Assembly (NCBI RefSeq): GCF_900110345.1
Contig: NZ_FODJ01000013.1
Location: 1-64,000, forward strand
From: Amphibacillus marinus
GTDB taxonomy: Bacteria > Bacillota > Bacilli > Bacillales > Amphibacillaceae
DNA length: 64,000 nucleotides
Direction of reading: 5' to 3'
The notes beneath the pieces are model-generated. The model made no database searches. It was given only the letters and a program-made list of their open reading frames with translations, and was not told the origin of the DNA. Of the stretch, positions 45,571-53,105 are shown piece by piece; the first letter of the stretch is position 1; every line of letters starts with the position of its first letter. Position numbers and translations under genes: made by a program.

Positions 45571-45606
45571 AATCCGAGTGGGTAGCTTTACACTACCTAC
45601 CCGGAT
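45571..45606 (-). terminator. Terminator directly after the coat-like gene
   Basis: The stem ATCCGaGTGGGTAG/CTACCtACCCGGAT encloses an 8-nt loop, with eight T residues following on the minus strand. It lies between the coat-like gene and the downstream surface-protein genes, so a partial terminator here would boost coat mRNA over the rest. Confidence 0.85.
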
Positions 45607-45619
45607 CTTTTCAGCTCCC

Positions 45620-45787
45620 TTATGCCTTACCACGATTAGAAAATGCTTGGCGAATAAGTGCAATGATTTTTGGTGCGAACATAAATGCAAGACCAAGTAA
45701 AACGAATGTTGATACTAGACCAATTAATTCAAACCCTGACTCAACTAAATCTGCAACTGTAAATGGTAATGATACGCCTTCAAACAT
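45620..45787 (-). CDS. Major coat-like protein, 55 aa
   Basis: Layout matches pVIII-type filamentous-phage coat proteins: a short acidic/amphipathic N-terminal segment (FEGVSLPFTVADLVESGFEL), a hydrophobic core (IGLVSTFVLLGLAFMFAP) and a basic C terminus (RQAFSNRGKA). The ribosome binding site GGGAGGAAATAAC is strong. A terminator follows at once. Its membrane domain recurs at the C terminus of the FN3 surface protein. No signal peptide is evident, as in some inovirus coats. Confidence 0.65.
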   Translation of the reverse strand: MFEGVSLPFTVADLVESGFELIGLVSTFVLLGLAFMFAPKIIALIRQAFSNRGKA

Positions 45788-45833
45788 GTTATTTCCTCCC
45801 CTAATAGTTAGTTAACCTTTAAATTTTTATAAT

Positions 45834-45848
45834 ATAGGCAAAGCCTAT
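45834..45848. other. Hairpin between the 65-aa gene and the coat-like gene
   Basis: ATAGGC-AAA-GCCTAT, a perfect 6-bp stem in the 60-bp gap upstream of the coat-like gene. There is no clean T-tract, so it may be a processing or stability element rather than a terminator. Confidence 0.35.
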
Positions 45849-45850
45849 TA

Positions 45851-46048
45851 TTAATATTCTCGGTACTCATAATCCTGCTCATCATCAGTATTTGCTTTTT
45901 TAAAAGCGTTAATGATAATAGGGATTAAAAAGCCAACTGCTGCAACGGCTGCGGCTAACATCACCCCTGGTCCAGCCGTTTCAAGTAACATTCTCACATA
46001 ACCCCAAAACTCAAGCATGTTCTCCTGTGTCCAAAAATTCATTCTCAT
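45851..46048 (-). CDS. Small membrane protein (65 aa) of the virion-like operon
   Basis: Encodes FWTQENMLEFWGYVRMLLE, a helix GVMLAAAVAAVGFLIPIII and a charged tail ending DEQDYEYREY. Start ATG 46048 is one base after the preceding stop; an alternative ATG at 46018 follows AGGAG closely. Family unknown. Confidence 0.5.
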   Translation of the reverse strand: MRMNFWTQENMLEFWGYVRMLLETAGPGVMLAAAVAAVGFLIPIIINAFKKANTDDEQDYEYREY

Positions 46049-46049
46049 G

Positions 46050-46208
46050 CTAACTGCGCCCTTCTCTAACCGCTTTTATCACGACAGTTAATAGCATACC
46101 AACAGCGATAATTGCTACAATGATCATTAAGAATGAAGCAACAGTTCTTAAAATGAAGCCAAACGTGTCCCAAAAAAACGACCAATCCCACACACCTGAT
46201 AAATTCAA
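46050..46208 (-). CDS. Small membrane protein (52 aa)
   Basis: TTG 46208 eight bases after AAGGGG. Encodes NLSGVWDWSFFWDTFGFILR, then a helix SFLMIIVAIIAVGMLLTVVI and basic tail KAVREGRS. Trp/Phe-rich amphipathic N terminus plus one helix. Coupled to the next gene. Confidence 0.5.
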   Translation of the reverse strand: MNLSGVWDWSFFWDTFGFILRTVASFLMIIVAIIAVGMLLTVVIKAVREGRS

Positions 46209-46220
46209 TTCCTTCACCCC

Positions 46221-46361
46221 TTACAGTTTTGTTTTATGATAAATCTCAATGACTGTAAGTATAATTGCGATGCCTACTGACCAGCTAAGTAAAACAGCCA
46301 TTATATCGGGGTTCCCTATAAACGCTTTGAAGGCTTCTGCCATCAGACCGCCTATCTCCAT
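46221..46361 (-). CDS. Small membrane protein (46 aa)
   Basis: ATG 46361 behind GAGAGGGG. Encodes EIGGLMAEAFKAFIGNPDIM followed by a helix VLLSWSVGIAIILTVIEIY and HKTKL. The start overlaps the preceding frame. One of a run of five similar tiny genes at the head of the operon. Confidence 0.5.
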   Translation of the reverse strand: MEIGGLMAEAFKAFIGNPDIMAVLLSWSVGIAIILTVIEIYHKTKL

Positions 46362-46489
46362 TTATTAGTGCCCCTCTCAATAGCCGTCATAATCAATTGT
46401 GTGAGTGGGAAAGTAAATAAGCTTGCTGAGATAAAAACAACGTAGACAAGAGCTATCTCTGTTTTGGTAAAGTCAACAACCTCATACAA
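46352..46489 (-). CDS. Small membrane protein (45 aa)
   Basis: TTG 46489 with AGGAGGAAAAGCG upstream. Encodes YEVVDFTKTEIALVYVVFIS, then ASLFTFPLTQLIMTAIERG. Overlaps both neighbours by about 10 bp. Confidence 0.5.
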   Translation of the reverse strand: MYEVVDFTKTEIALVYVVFISASLFTFPLTQLIMTAIERGTNKWR

Positions 46490-46667
46490 CGCTTTTCCTC
46501 CTAATCACCGAGCTAATCAGCATGAAAATTATAATGGCAAACAAGGCAGTTACGATAAGCAAATCACCTAGCGTGATCTCATGAATGATATGCAGCTCCC
46601 CACTATCCGTAACAATCCTTGTCATTTCTCGTGGATCAACAGGTACAACTACCGTTTCACCATGCAT
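46482..46667 (-). CDS. Small membrane protein (61 aa), first gene of the virion-like operon
   Basis: An N-terminal polar half (VVVPVDPREMTRIVTDSGE) and a membrane helix (DLLIVTALFAIIIFMLISSV) ending in RRKSVV. GGGGTGATTGA lies before ATG 46667. It is the first frame after the likely operon control region. Confidence 0.5.
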   Translation of the reverse strand: MHGETVVVPVDPREMTRIVTDSGELHIIHEITLGDLLIVTALFAIIIFMLISSVIRRKSVV

Positions 46668-46724
46668 TCAATCACCCCTGCACTTGCTTGTTAACTCTAG
46701 TTTAACGAGCTGAAAAACATTTGT

Positions 46725-46757
46725 GTATCCCAAAACGGGGTGTTGGTATGCCAAAAC
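46725..46757. promoter_or_regulatory. Paired 12-bp direct repeats upstream of the virion-like operon
   Basis: GTATCCCAAAAC (46725-46736) and GTATGCCAAAAC (46746-46757) repeat with a 21-bp period, two helical turns, ~60-90 bp upstream of the first gene of the operon. This is the usual geometry for cooperative binding of a regulator. The regulator is unknown; a phage-encoded activator or repressor is the natural guess. Confidence 0.45.
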
Positions 46758-46766
46758 ACCAAAATA

Positions 46767-46794
46767 AAAACAATGGCATAACAGCCACTGTTTT
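46767..46794 (-). terminator. Terminator of the 222-aa membrane protein gene
   Basis: AAAACAgTGGC pairs with GCCAtTGTTTT on the minus strand around ATAACA, followed by TTTATTTT; it overlaps the stop codon at 46793. Confidence 0.65.
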
Positions 46795-47461
46795 AAAAGT
46801 CATTAATATTTTCAACCCTATATTCTTCTAAATAGAAAATTAATTTATTAATTAACATTTTTTTATCAAAAATATCAAAAAAGATAACGGGAATTATGTA
46901 TTGTCCGAACATAGATAATGCAATAACTACTATAGAAGTAAATACTAAAATAATAAAGTTCTCTATATTAGCACCAAAATTTACAGTAAAAACTGCCCAA
47001 ACAGGAACTAAAACAGCACTTACTGTTTTCTCAATCTTAAAAGTTTTACTAAACCAATTCTGGCTGTCTTTTTTAATGAATTCAAAAATATATTCATACC
47101 TTTTTTCTTTCTTCAAAATATACCTATTAAAAATATTTTCTTTTACAATTTCATACAAATCACTTTCATCGGCATACGTAAAGAACATCCTTTTGTATAT
47201 CATTGGTTCAAAAACAATAAAAAGTATTAGTAGAATCATAGTTATCATAATTAGTGCGTTAAAATAAGAGCTATCCTCAATATTTTCTATGTAGACTCTT
47301 ACTAATGCAAAAATATAAGTAAAATAAACACATAAAAAGAAAATGAATAACCTCCGATAATTTTTGAAATTATGATGGTTTCTAACGTGTAATTTTACGG
47401 TTTTAAAAAAATCTCTCTTTAAATTCGTTATGATCATTGCACCTTCAGTCTTGTTACGCAT
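46793..47461 (-). CDS. Hypothetical four-helix membrane protein (moron-like)
   Basis: A 222-residue AT-rich gene. Four membrane segments in two pairs (LFIFFLCVYFTYIFALV, NALIMITMILLILFIVF, and VLVPVWAVFTVNF, FIILVFTSIVVIALSMF). The start is ATG 47461 behind AGAGGAGAGG. It lies between the structural and partition modules with its own terminator, the typical position of an accessory gene. It could be a superinfection-exclusion or defence protein; no evidence decides. Confidence 0.5.
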   Translation of the reverse strand: MRNKTEGAMIITNLKRDFFKTVKLHVRNHHNFKNYRRLFIFFLCVYFTYIFALVRVYIENIEDSSYFNALIMITMILLILFIVFEPMIYKRMFFTYADESDLYEIVKENIFNRYILKKEKRYEYIFEFIKKDSQNWFSKTFKIEKTVSAVLVPVWAVFTVNFGANIENFIILVFTSIVVIALSMFGQYIIPVIFFDIFDKKMLINKLIFYLEEYRVENINDF

Positions 47462-47527
47462 AATAATCCTCTCCTCTTTTTTAAAAATTATAACAAAAAA
47501 ATACTTATAGTGCTTTTGAAAATTATA

Positions 47528-47577
47528 AAACCGTGCAAATTTAAATATATATCTTATATTTAAACACTGCACGGTTT
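47528..47577 (-). terminator. Terminator of parMR
   Basis: A 10-bp stem AAACCGTGCA/TGCACGGTTT encloses an AT-rich loop that can pair further (TTTAAATATA/TATATTTAAA). On the minus strand TTTTATAATTTT follows. Confidence 0.75.
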
Positions 47578-47591
47578 GCACCTAAAACTAT

Positions 47592-47855
47592 TCAATTTAA
47601 ATCCTTACTACTCACGGCATTCATCAAACCCTTTGGAAGTACTTTTCGATCACATTTCTTCTCAATTTGGCTATCACTCTTTTCCTCTACCTCCTGAACC
47701 CCCGAACCGCCCATGCCCACTTTCATATTACCTTTCACATACAATCTTAATAGTGTTTTGATAAAGCCTGCCATATTATCGCATTGCTCAAGGAATTGAT
47801 AGACTTCTGGATCATTTGTTTCCTTTACGACTAACTCTACCCTTTTACGCTTCAT
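47592..47855 (-). CDS. parR: ParR-like partition adaptor
   Basis: An 87-residue basic protein (KRKRVELVVKETNDPEVYQF, GFIKTLLRLYV) whose N-terminal half fits a ribbon-helix-helix adaptor that binds the centromere and caps ParM filaments. The stop of parM overlaps its start. Assigned mostly by position behind parM and size, as ParR proteins vary widely in sequence. Confidence 0.65.
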   Translation of the reverse strand: MKRKRVELVVKETNDPEVYQFLEQCDNMAGFIKTLLRLYVKGNMKVGMGGSGVQEVEEKSDSQIEKKCDRKVLPKGLMNAVSSKDLN

Positions 47856-48919
47856 TCGGCTGCATCACTTTCCTGTTGCTGTTGCAACGCTCTTAAATAT
47901 TTGAAATAGCCTCGAACTGTTGCTGTCTCTGAATCCTCCACTAGATAGGAGTTTTTAAAAACCTGCTTTAATTCATCACTGTTTAGCACATTTGGACCGC
48001 CACCAGTGAACAGCGCTGTATCTATTTGTGATTTATCCTTCAGCGTGGTGTTGATCGTATTAATTACCTCACGGGTATATATTTTCTGTGCTGTTAGGAT
48101 GATCTCTGTTAGATCAATACACTCATTTTTATTAGGTTGATAGCTATAACCACTTTCACTGTTACCCCTTCGCACAATCTGTTCTATCTTGTACTCTGTT
48201 AACCCTCTAATCCCTTTTTGCTTAGCAAGGTTCTTTATTCGTTCAAAAAGATCATAAGCGCCATTATCTCTTTGTCCACTTTGTTTTTCATCAAGGTTTA
48301 AACTTTTCAAAGTGTCAATCAGAAGTGTACCGCCGCCAATATCAACCACAACAACATTTTCGTCCAGAAAGGATTCATTTTCGATATAACCGTTGCTATC
48401 CAATAACTCATTGTAGATCGTGCCGATTGGCTGCTGGATAACGAAAACCTCTTTCACTCTAATATTTAAGCTCTCCCCATTTAGTCTAACGTTATGATCC
48501 CCTTTGATAGCTGTGATAATATCCCTAATTGCTTCGTCATGATAATCACTTGATGGTACACCTGTTGCCACAGTGCATTCAAGAATACTCATTTTTGCTG
48601 CTGGATAATCTTTAGCCAGATTGGCAAGTGAAAAGTCAACCAATAGCTTAAATTCATTTGTGCGGTAACGATTGTCAAAGCTAATTGTATCAATGTACTT
48701 ATCCGTACTTACCTGAGCAATCTCTTTTCCCCATGCATAAGTAAAGTCAGGATCAATATTCGATTCGTAACTATCTATTAACCTTTGCTGTCCGATCAAT
48801 GTAAGTGAGCTTCCTAGATCCTGCTTTAATAAATAATAGGATGGGAAAACATCACTTGTCTTTTCCGATACCATTTTTGTTTGCTTGTTACCAATATCTA
48901 ATGCGAATTGTTCTATCAT
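47852..48919 (-). CDS. parM: Plasmid-segregation actin-like ATPase ParM
   Basis: A 355-residue actin-fold ATPase. The phosphate-1 loop is FALDIGNKQTKMV, phosphate-2 is VVVDIGGGTLLIDTL and the adenosine motif is ALFTGGGPNVL. ParM filaments push sister plasmids apart. Its presence shows the element is or was maintained as a low-copy extrachromosomal replicon. AGAAGGAG precedes ATG 48919; palindromic repeats lie just upstream. Confidence 0.88.
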   Translation of the reverse strand: MIEQFALDIGNKQTKMVSEKTSDVFPSYYLLKQDLGSSLTLIGQQRLIDSYESNIDPDFTYAWGKEIAQVSTDKYIDTISFDNRYRTNEFKLLVDFSLANLAKDYPAAKMSILECTVATGVPSSDYHDEAIRDIITAIKGDHNVRLNGESLNIRVKEVFVIQQPIGTIYNELLDSNGYIENESFLDENVVVVDIGGGTLLIDTLKSLNLDEKQSGQRDNGAYDLFERIKNLAKQKGIRGLTEYKIEQIVRRGNSESGYSYQPNKNECIDLTEIILTAQKIYTREVINTINTTLKDKSQIDTALFTGGGPNVLNSDELKQVFKNSYLVEDSETATVRGYFKYLRALQQQQESDAAE

Positions 48920-48940
48920 TTTTTATACTCCTTCTGTTTT

Positions 48941-48998
48941 ACCGTTACATTAACGGTATTAATTCAACAAAAATCCCGTCAACCCGTTAATATAACGG
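48941..48998. repeat. parC-like centromere/operator repeats
   Basis: Two palindromes: ACCGTTA-CAT-TAACGGT (48941-48957) and CCGTTA-ATA-TAACGG (48984-48998), 42 bp apart. Located directly upstream of parM, as parC is in plasmid R1. Probable ParR binding sites serving as centromere and autoregulatory operator. Confidence 0.65.
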
Positions 48999-49004
48999 TA
49001 TAAA

Positions 49005-49157
49005 TTATTTTCGTTTTACAAATTCTAAAATATCCTGCCGTTCTGCACATCTGATAACATATAGCTGTCCTTCAATATGAATAAGCTCAACGTCACCCTG
49101 TTCTAAGTTTTCTAACGTGCTTAATAACCAATCTATCTTGCATTGCTTATTGTTCAT
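49005..49157 (-). CDS. Hypothetical protein (50 aa)
   Basis: ATG 49157 behind GGGGTGAAGG; encodes NNKQCKIDWLLSTLENLEQG, VELIHIEGQLYVIRC and ends ILEFVKRK. Soluble, unknown. The stop lies next to the centromere repeats. Confidence 0.45.
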   Translation of the reverse strand: MNNKQCKIDWLLSTLENLEQGDVELIHIEGQLYVIRCAERQDILEFVKRK

Positions 49158-49161
49158 GCCT

Positions 49162-49455
49162 TCACCCCAAATACTCAAAAATATCTGTTTGCTCTGCGAA
49201 TGATCGACCTGTTTTATGTATGCCAGTCTCTAAGGTGTTGATCCAGTCGGCAATATCCTGCCTTGTGCAGCCTTCCTTCACTAGTTCATTGGGTAGCTTG
49301 TCCCCTAACTGCCAGCTATACAATTGCTTGAGCGCTTTTTCGATCCTTCCAAATCTGAACACTGTTTTTGTGTTATTGCTATAGTTGGGACGTACACAGT
49401 ACTTACGCACGTACAGGTACGTCTTTCCTTTGGCTTTAACACGTTCAAGATACAA
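49162..49455 (-). CDS. Hypothetical protein (97 aa) downstream of ssb
   Basis: TTG 49455 with GGGAGGG upstream. The start YLERVKAKGKTYLYVRKYC resembles a short beta-hairpin module seen at the beginning of some mobile-element proteins. The C-terminal half contains CTRQDIADWINTLE, possibly a small HTH. Function unknown. Confidence 0.45.
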   Translation of the reverse strand: MYLERVKAKGKTYLYVRKYCVRPNYSNNTKTVFRFGRIEKALKQLYSWQLGDKLPNELVKEGCTRQDIADWINTLETGIHKTGRSFAEQTDIFEYLG

Positions 49456-49489
49456 TATAATCCCTCCCTGAAATCACTTCCTATCAAGC

Positions 49490-49909
49490 TTAAAACGGCA
49501 AATCATCATCTGATATATCAATGGGTTCCATATTCGGATTTGTCTCCTGGTGCGGCTTATTTTCCTCTTGCTGATCAGTCCCGGTCTTCTTTTTCGATTC
49601 CAAAAACTGAACTGCTCCTGCCATAACCTCAGTCACATAAATACGTTTTCCATCTGAATCCTCATAGCTGCGTGTCTGAATACGTCCATCCACACCGATC
49701 AAGCTTCCTTTATGCATATAGTTTGCTAGATTCTCTGCTGACTTTCGCCACGTCACACAATTGATGAAATCGGCTTCCTGATCGCCCTGCTGATTGGAGA
49801 AAGGGCGATTGACTGCAATAGTAAAATTCGTCACCGCTACCCCATTAGCGGTATAGCGTAAATCTGGATCTCTTGTTAAACGTCCGACTAACACAACTCG
49901 ATTTAACAT
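49490..49909 (-). CDS. ssb: Single-stranded DNA-binding protein
   Basis: A 139-residue SSB: N-terminal OB fold ([48 protein letters not shown]) and an acidic tip ISDDDLPF that recruits partners. It is an element copy in the replication module. A virus making single-stranded DNA would need its own SSB. Confidence 0.95.
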   Translation of the reverse strand: MLNRVVLVGRLTRDPDLRYTANGVAVTNFTIAVNRPFSNQQGDQEADFINCVTWRKSAENLANYMHKGSLIGVDGRIQTRSYEDSDGKRIYVTEVMAGAVQFLESKKKTGTDQQEENKPHQETNPNMEPIDISDDDLPF

Positions 49910-49910
49910 C

Positions 49911-50333
49911 TTAATACCTCTTTCCGTTTTTCTTATTTAACCAATCTATAAAACCTTTAGCTTCTTTAAACGCTTTTTCAAAACTGCTGTTTTTGCGGAT
50001 AATTTTAAGCTTGTAGGGCTTATCGCCACCTTTAGGATAATTCGCCCGCCAGGCAGTGACTAAATCGTTCGCAGAGCGTTCGATATACAAATAAGAGCCA
50101 AAGCCATAGCGATATTCATAAAGATCACCACTACCATAAATATTGAATCCTACTGAGCGAGCTTGCTTATTTTCAAGTAATCGCTGCATGATTTTCAGTT
50201 TGTTTTTTGTTATTTGATTTTTTAGTTCATCTGTTACGTTGTTTTTTTGATATAATAGCTTTAGCTTTTGATTATCACTAATGATTAATTGGATATTATT
50301 ATGGACTAGTTGATCTAATAGGTTATTTATCAT
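49911..50333 (-). CDS. Hypothetical replication-module protein with TubC-like N terminus
   Basis: 140 residues. The first ~55 residues ([20 protein letters not shown], then [18 protein letters not shown]) resemble the small TubC-type docking domain found next to phage primases. The remainder ([20 protein letters not shown]) is unknown. It sits 1 bp from the primase stop and ssb start region. Confidence 0.5.
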   Translation of the reverse strand: MINNLLDQLVHNNIQLIISDNQKLKLLYQKNNVTDELKNQITKNKLKIMQRLLENKQARSVGFNIYGSGDLYEYRYGFGSYLYIERSANDLVTAWRANYPKGGDKPYKLKIIRKNSSFEKAFKEAKGFIDWLNKKNGKRY

Positions 50334-50334
50334 C

Positions 50335-52662
50335 TTAAATTTCCTCTTCGATCATTTCAGAGTTACTTTTAGTTACTTTAGTTACCTTAAGTGACCTATT
50401 TTCCTGTTTATCCTGATTATTTTCTTTATATGGTGGGTTACTGGAACTTGAGTAACTTTGGGTAACTAAGTAACTATTAGATAACTCGTGCTCACAATCA
50501 GACAAAAAACCTAAACCAAAAAAGAAGGTTTTATTACCAGTAGACTTACGCTTTTGAAAGCCTTTCATAGCAATACGATTATTGAAGGCCCTTTTCTTCA
50601 ATGGATACTCCCCGTTTTCCTCCGCCCAGGCAAGGTACTCCTTATGTAGCTCACCAACCTGAACCTTTGCTTCTGGTCTAATCACACAACATTCATCTAA
50701 AAAGCTTGATAGCAAGTCCATTTCTTCCTTGTATTCATCAGTTGCGTTCTTAACGTCATCTGGTTCTTGCAAACCATCCTGCTGCCACTTTAAGCAGCCT
50801 TCTATTGCCCAATTGAGGATACCAGCTAATTCAGCTTGTAATTTCTCTGGCAGCTGCTTATCGACCTCTTCTTTCGGGATCGTGAAATCGAATGGAATTA
50901 AACGAATCCTGCGCCATATCCCTTCATCATCACCTTTGACAATCGGCTTATGGTTCGTGGTAAAGAAAATCTTAAATTCTGGCATGAACTCGAAAAACTC
51001 TCGCCTTAAAAATCGTGCTGTGATTGGCTCACCACCAGTTAGCTGTTTAATTAATGCTTCTGACAGCTTTTGTCCGTCCTCTGATTCGACAGCTGAGACA
51101 AAGCGTGAGCCATGTAGTCTAGCTATATCGTTGTTAATACCGCCATCATGAATTTTGCTTGTGAATGTATCAGCGTTAGTCTGCTTGCTGTAATCGCCTA
51201 GCAGCTCCTTGATCGTATTTATCAAGGTACTCTTACCATTACGCCCTGTCCCCCAAAGGAAGAAGGCGACTTGCTCGCTTGTATCTCCAGTTAAGGCATA
51301 GCCAACAGCTTTTTGAATAAATTCAATTAGCTGTACATTTACTTCGCCTTTAGGCTGCCTAAAAATACTCTCTAAAAAGCTCAACCAGTTTGGACAAGTA
51401 GCGTTCGGATCATAGAAAATATGGGTATTCTTCGTCATTAGAAAGTCACGCTTATGTTTTAAAAATTTGCCCTGCCTAAGATCAACAACTCCATTGACAC
51501 AATTCAGCTTAAACGGATCTTTGTTCAGCTCACCTTGCGTAACTGGCAGCATAGCTTGAGCACGATTAATGCTATTTAAGAAAACTGAGCTTCGTTCACT
51601 TGATTGCGCCCACTTATAAATTTTCTTGCGCTGATCGGTGTCGTCTACAGTCGCCATTTCACTGTACATTTCACGAAATGTTTTGATGGCGACACGCTCA
51701 ATTTTTCGTTTCTTATCCTCAACCCACGTTGCCCCATCCCATAACAGCCACTCCTCAAACTCAATGCAATAGCGCAAGTTGTGCCCATTACGGTACACAA
51801 GGCGCTCAGCATTGCCCATTTCCGTCATGTTAAACGTTGGCGTTGGAGGTTCGGTTGTTTCATTTTGACTTGGTGGTGAACCGTAATTTGTTCCACTTGG
51901 TTCATGCTGAAAGGCACTGGTTAAGGTTGCTTGAAACTCACGATCTTCAATTGACGGCATGAAGAAATACTTATTTAAAAAGCGTAAAATATAAAGGCTA
52001 TCTTTCTGTGAGTAACCAAATTCAATTAAACGGCAACCATGAGCATATAAGGTGTTATTCCTGCCCCCCTCATAGACTGGAATCTCAAACGGACGACTCT
52101 TTCCATCAATTTTTTTCAATCGCTCAAAGAAAATCGGCATTGGATCTAAGTCGGTATCACAAAGGTGTACCCATTCCCGACCATCTGTGTTCTTACTGGG
52201 CATCACGACTTGTCCTCGCCCAGCAAGGCGATAATCACCAACAAAACCACCTGCCATTAAAACTTTCGCATCTTGTCCTGGCACCTTACCAGTCGACTTA
52301 AAGAAGAACTGATACCCCCTCACTGTCTGTATCGCATGAAAGTTAAACGATGCCGCACGTAATGCTTGAAAAATTGCTTCCCCTTCCTGCATATCGTCTA
52401 TATCAATCACATCATAGCCGTCTGGAATGACTAAGCCTGTCCACCCTTTTTGGTTGAGCCAGGTGATCTCCTGGTGTTGATCAAGACCTGGCTCATTGAG
52501 ATCCTGCCATTTCTTCATGAACGGACGCTTCGCCACGTCATATTCACTCTGTTTATTCATATTGGAATACCCAATTAATTTAATGATCTTTAACGGCTTT
52601 TCGGTTGAGGGAAACAACCGAGCCAGATCAATTGAATCTGTCTGCAATAAAGCTACATTCAT
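50335..52662 (-). CDS. Primase-helicase of the phage/plasmid D5/P4 type
   Basis: A 775-residue replication protein. The N-terminal prim-pol-like domain (~50-190) has YDVIDIDD with metal-binding Asp residues and VRGYQFFFKSTG. A D5_N-type linker follows at ~385-440. The SF3 helicase (~445-640) has Walker A WGTGRNGKSTLINTI, Walker B region RFVSAVESEDG and motif C FFTTNHKP. A winged-helix C terminus follows. This is the main replication initiator candidate; inoviruses normally use a rolling-circle Rep instead. Confidence 0.88.
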   Translation of the reverse strand: MNVALLQTDSIDLARLFPSTEKPLKIIKLIGYSNMNKQSEYDVAKRPFMKKWQDLNEPGLDQHQEITWLNQKGWTGLVIPDGYDVIDIDDMQEGEAIFQALRAASFNFHAIQTVRGYQFFFKSTGKVPGQDAKVLMAGGFVGDYRLAGRGQVVMPSKNTDGREWVHLCDTDLDPMPIFFERLKKIDGKSRPFEIPVYEGGRNNTLYAHGCRLIEFGYSQKDSLYILRFLNKYFFMPSIEDREFQATLTSAFQHEPSGTNYGSPPSQNETTEPPTPTFNMTEMGNAERLVYRNGHNLRYCIEFEEWLLWDGATWVEDKKRKIERVAIKTFREMYSEMATVDDTDQRKKIYKWAQSSERSSVFLNSINRAQAMLPVTQGELNKDPFKLNCVNGVVDLRQGKFLKHKRDFLMTKNTHIFYDPNATCPNWLSFLESIFRQPKGEVNVQLIEFIQKAVGYALTGDTSEQVAFFLWGTGRNGKSTLINTIKELLGDYSKQTNADTFTSKIHDGGINNDIARLHGSRFVSAVESEDGQKLSEALIKQLTGGEPITARFLRREFFEFMPEFKIFFTTNHKPIVKGDDEGIWRRIRLIPFDFTIPKEEVDKQLPEKLQAELAGILNWAIEGCLKWQQDGLQEPDDVKNATDEYKEEMDLLSSFLDECCVIRPEAKVQVGELHKEYLAWAEENGEYPLKKRAFNNRIAMKGFQKRKSTGNKTFFFGLGFLSDCEHELSNSYLVTQSYSSSSNPPYKENNQDKQENRSLKVTKVTKSNSEMIEEEI

Positions 52663-52728
52663 ATGCTTAGTTGCTCCTTCCTAGCCACTTGAAAAATAAT
52701 TTAAACATGTTACAGTTAGTGTGTATGA

Positions 52729-52887
52729 TTATTTATGCAGTAAGTGTTGGCGCACTTGCTGTTTTTTTATGCGCTTAGCTTGTCCAGCATTGGCATAAAA
52801 AGAGCTTGCATAATCAATTTGAAATCCTCTCGCTCTCAGTGATCGCATCACTTGCGCTAAGGCTTTTTGCTTCTCTATCTTTTTCAT
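52729..52887 (-). CDS. Small basic protein (52 aa)
   Basis: ATG 52887 behind GAGAGGTTGG. Encodes KKIEKQKALAQVMRSLRARG, then FQIDYASSFYANAGQ and a basic tail. Unknown; lies between the primase and the regulatory genes. Confidence 0.45.
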   Translation of the reverse strand: MKKIEKQKALAQVMRSLRARGFQIDYASSFYANAGQAKRIKKQQVRQHLLHK

Positions 52888-52916
52888 CTAACCAACCTCT
52901 CTAAGAAATGGTACAA

Positions 52917-53060
52917 TTAGGATACGATAAGTTCTCTTTTCTCTGGATTAAAATACGGCTCAACTGCTTTGTTAAAGGCTTCTTCCTTTGGGATAGTCCC
53001 ATACGTCCTTGTGCCAATGTAGATGACTGATTTTCGTTTCTTCTTCTTTTTTTCCGGCAT
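52917..53060 (-). CDS. Small basic protein (47 aa)
   Basis: ATG 53060 behind GGAGGGATTAC. Encodes PEKKKKKRKSVIYIGTRTYG, then IPKEEAFNKAVEPYF. A lysine-rich N terminus followed by a short alpha/beta stretch; unknown early gene. Confidence 0.45.
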   Translation of the reverse strand: MPEKKKKKRKSVIYIGTRTYGTIPKEEAFNKAVEPYFNPEKRELIVS

Positions 53061-53105
53061 GTAATCCCTCCTTTGCTTTTAACTTATGCAGCACAGTGAG
53101 TAGGA

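Noticed and set aside
39993-46667. Type IV secretion/conjugation module
   Set aside because: No VirB4-, VirD4- or relaxase-like protein is present; the only ATPase is Zot-like and the small coat-like proteins fit a filamentous phage better.
46793-47581. Full 262-codon frame as the gene
   Set aside because: The first 40 codons overlap the parMR terminator hairpin and lack a ribosome binding site; ATG 47461 has AGAGGAGAGG upstream.
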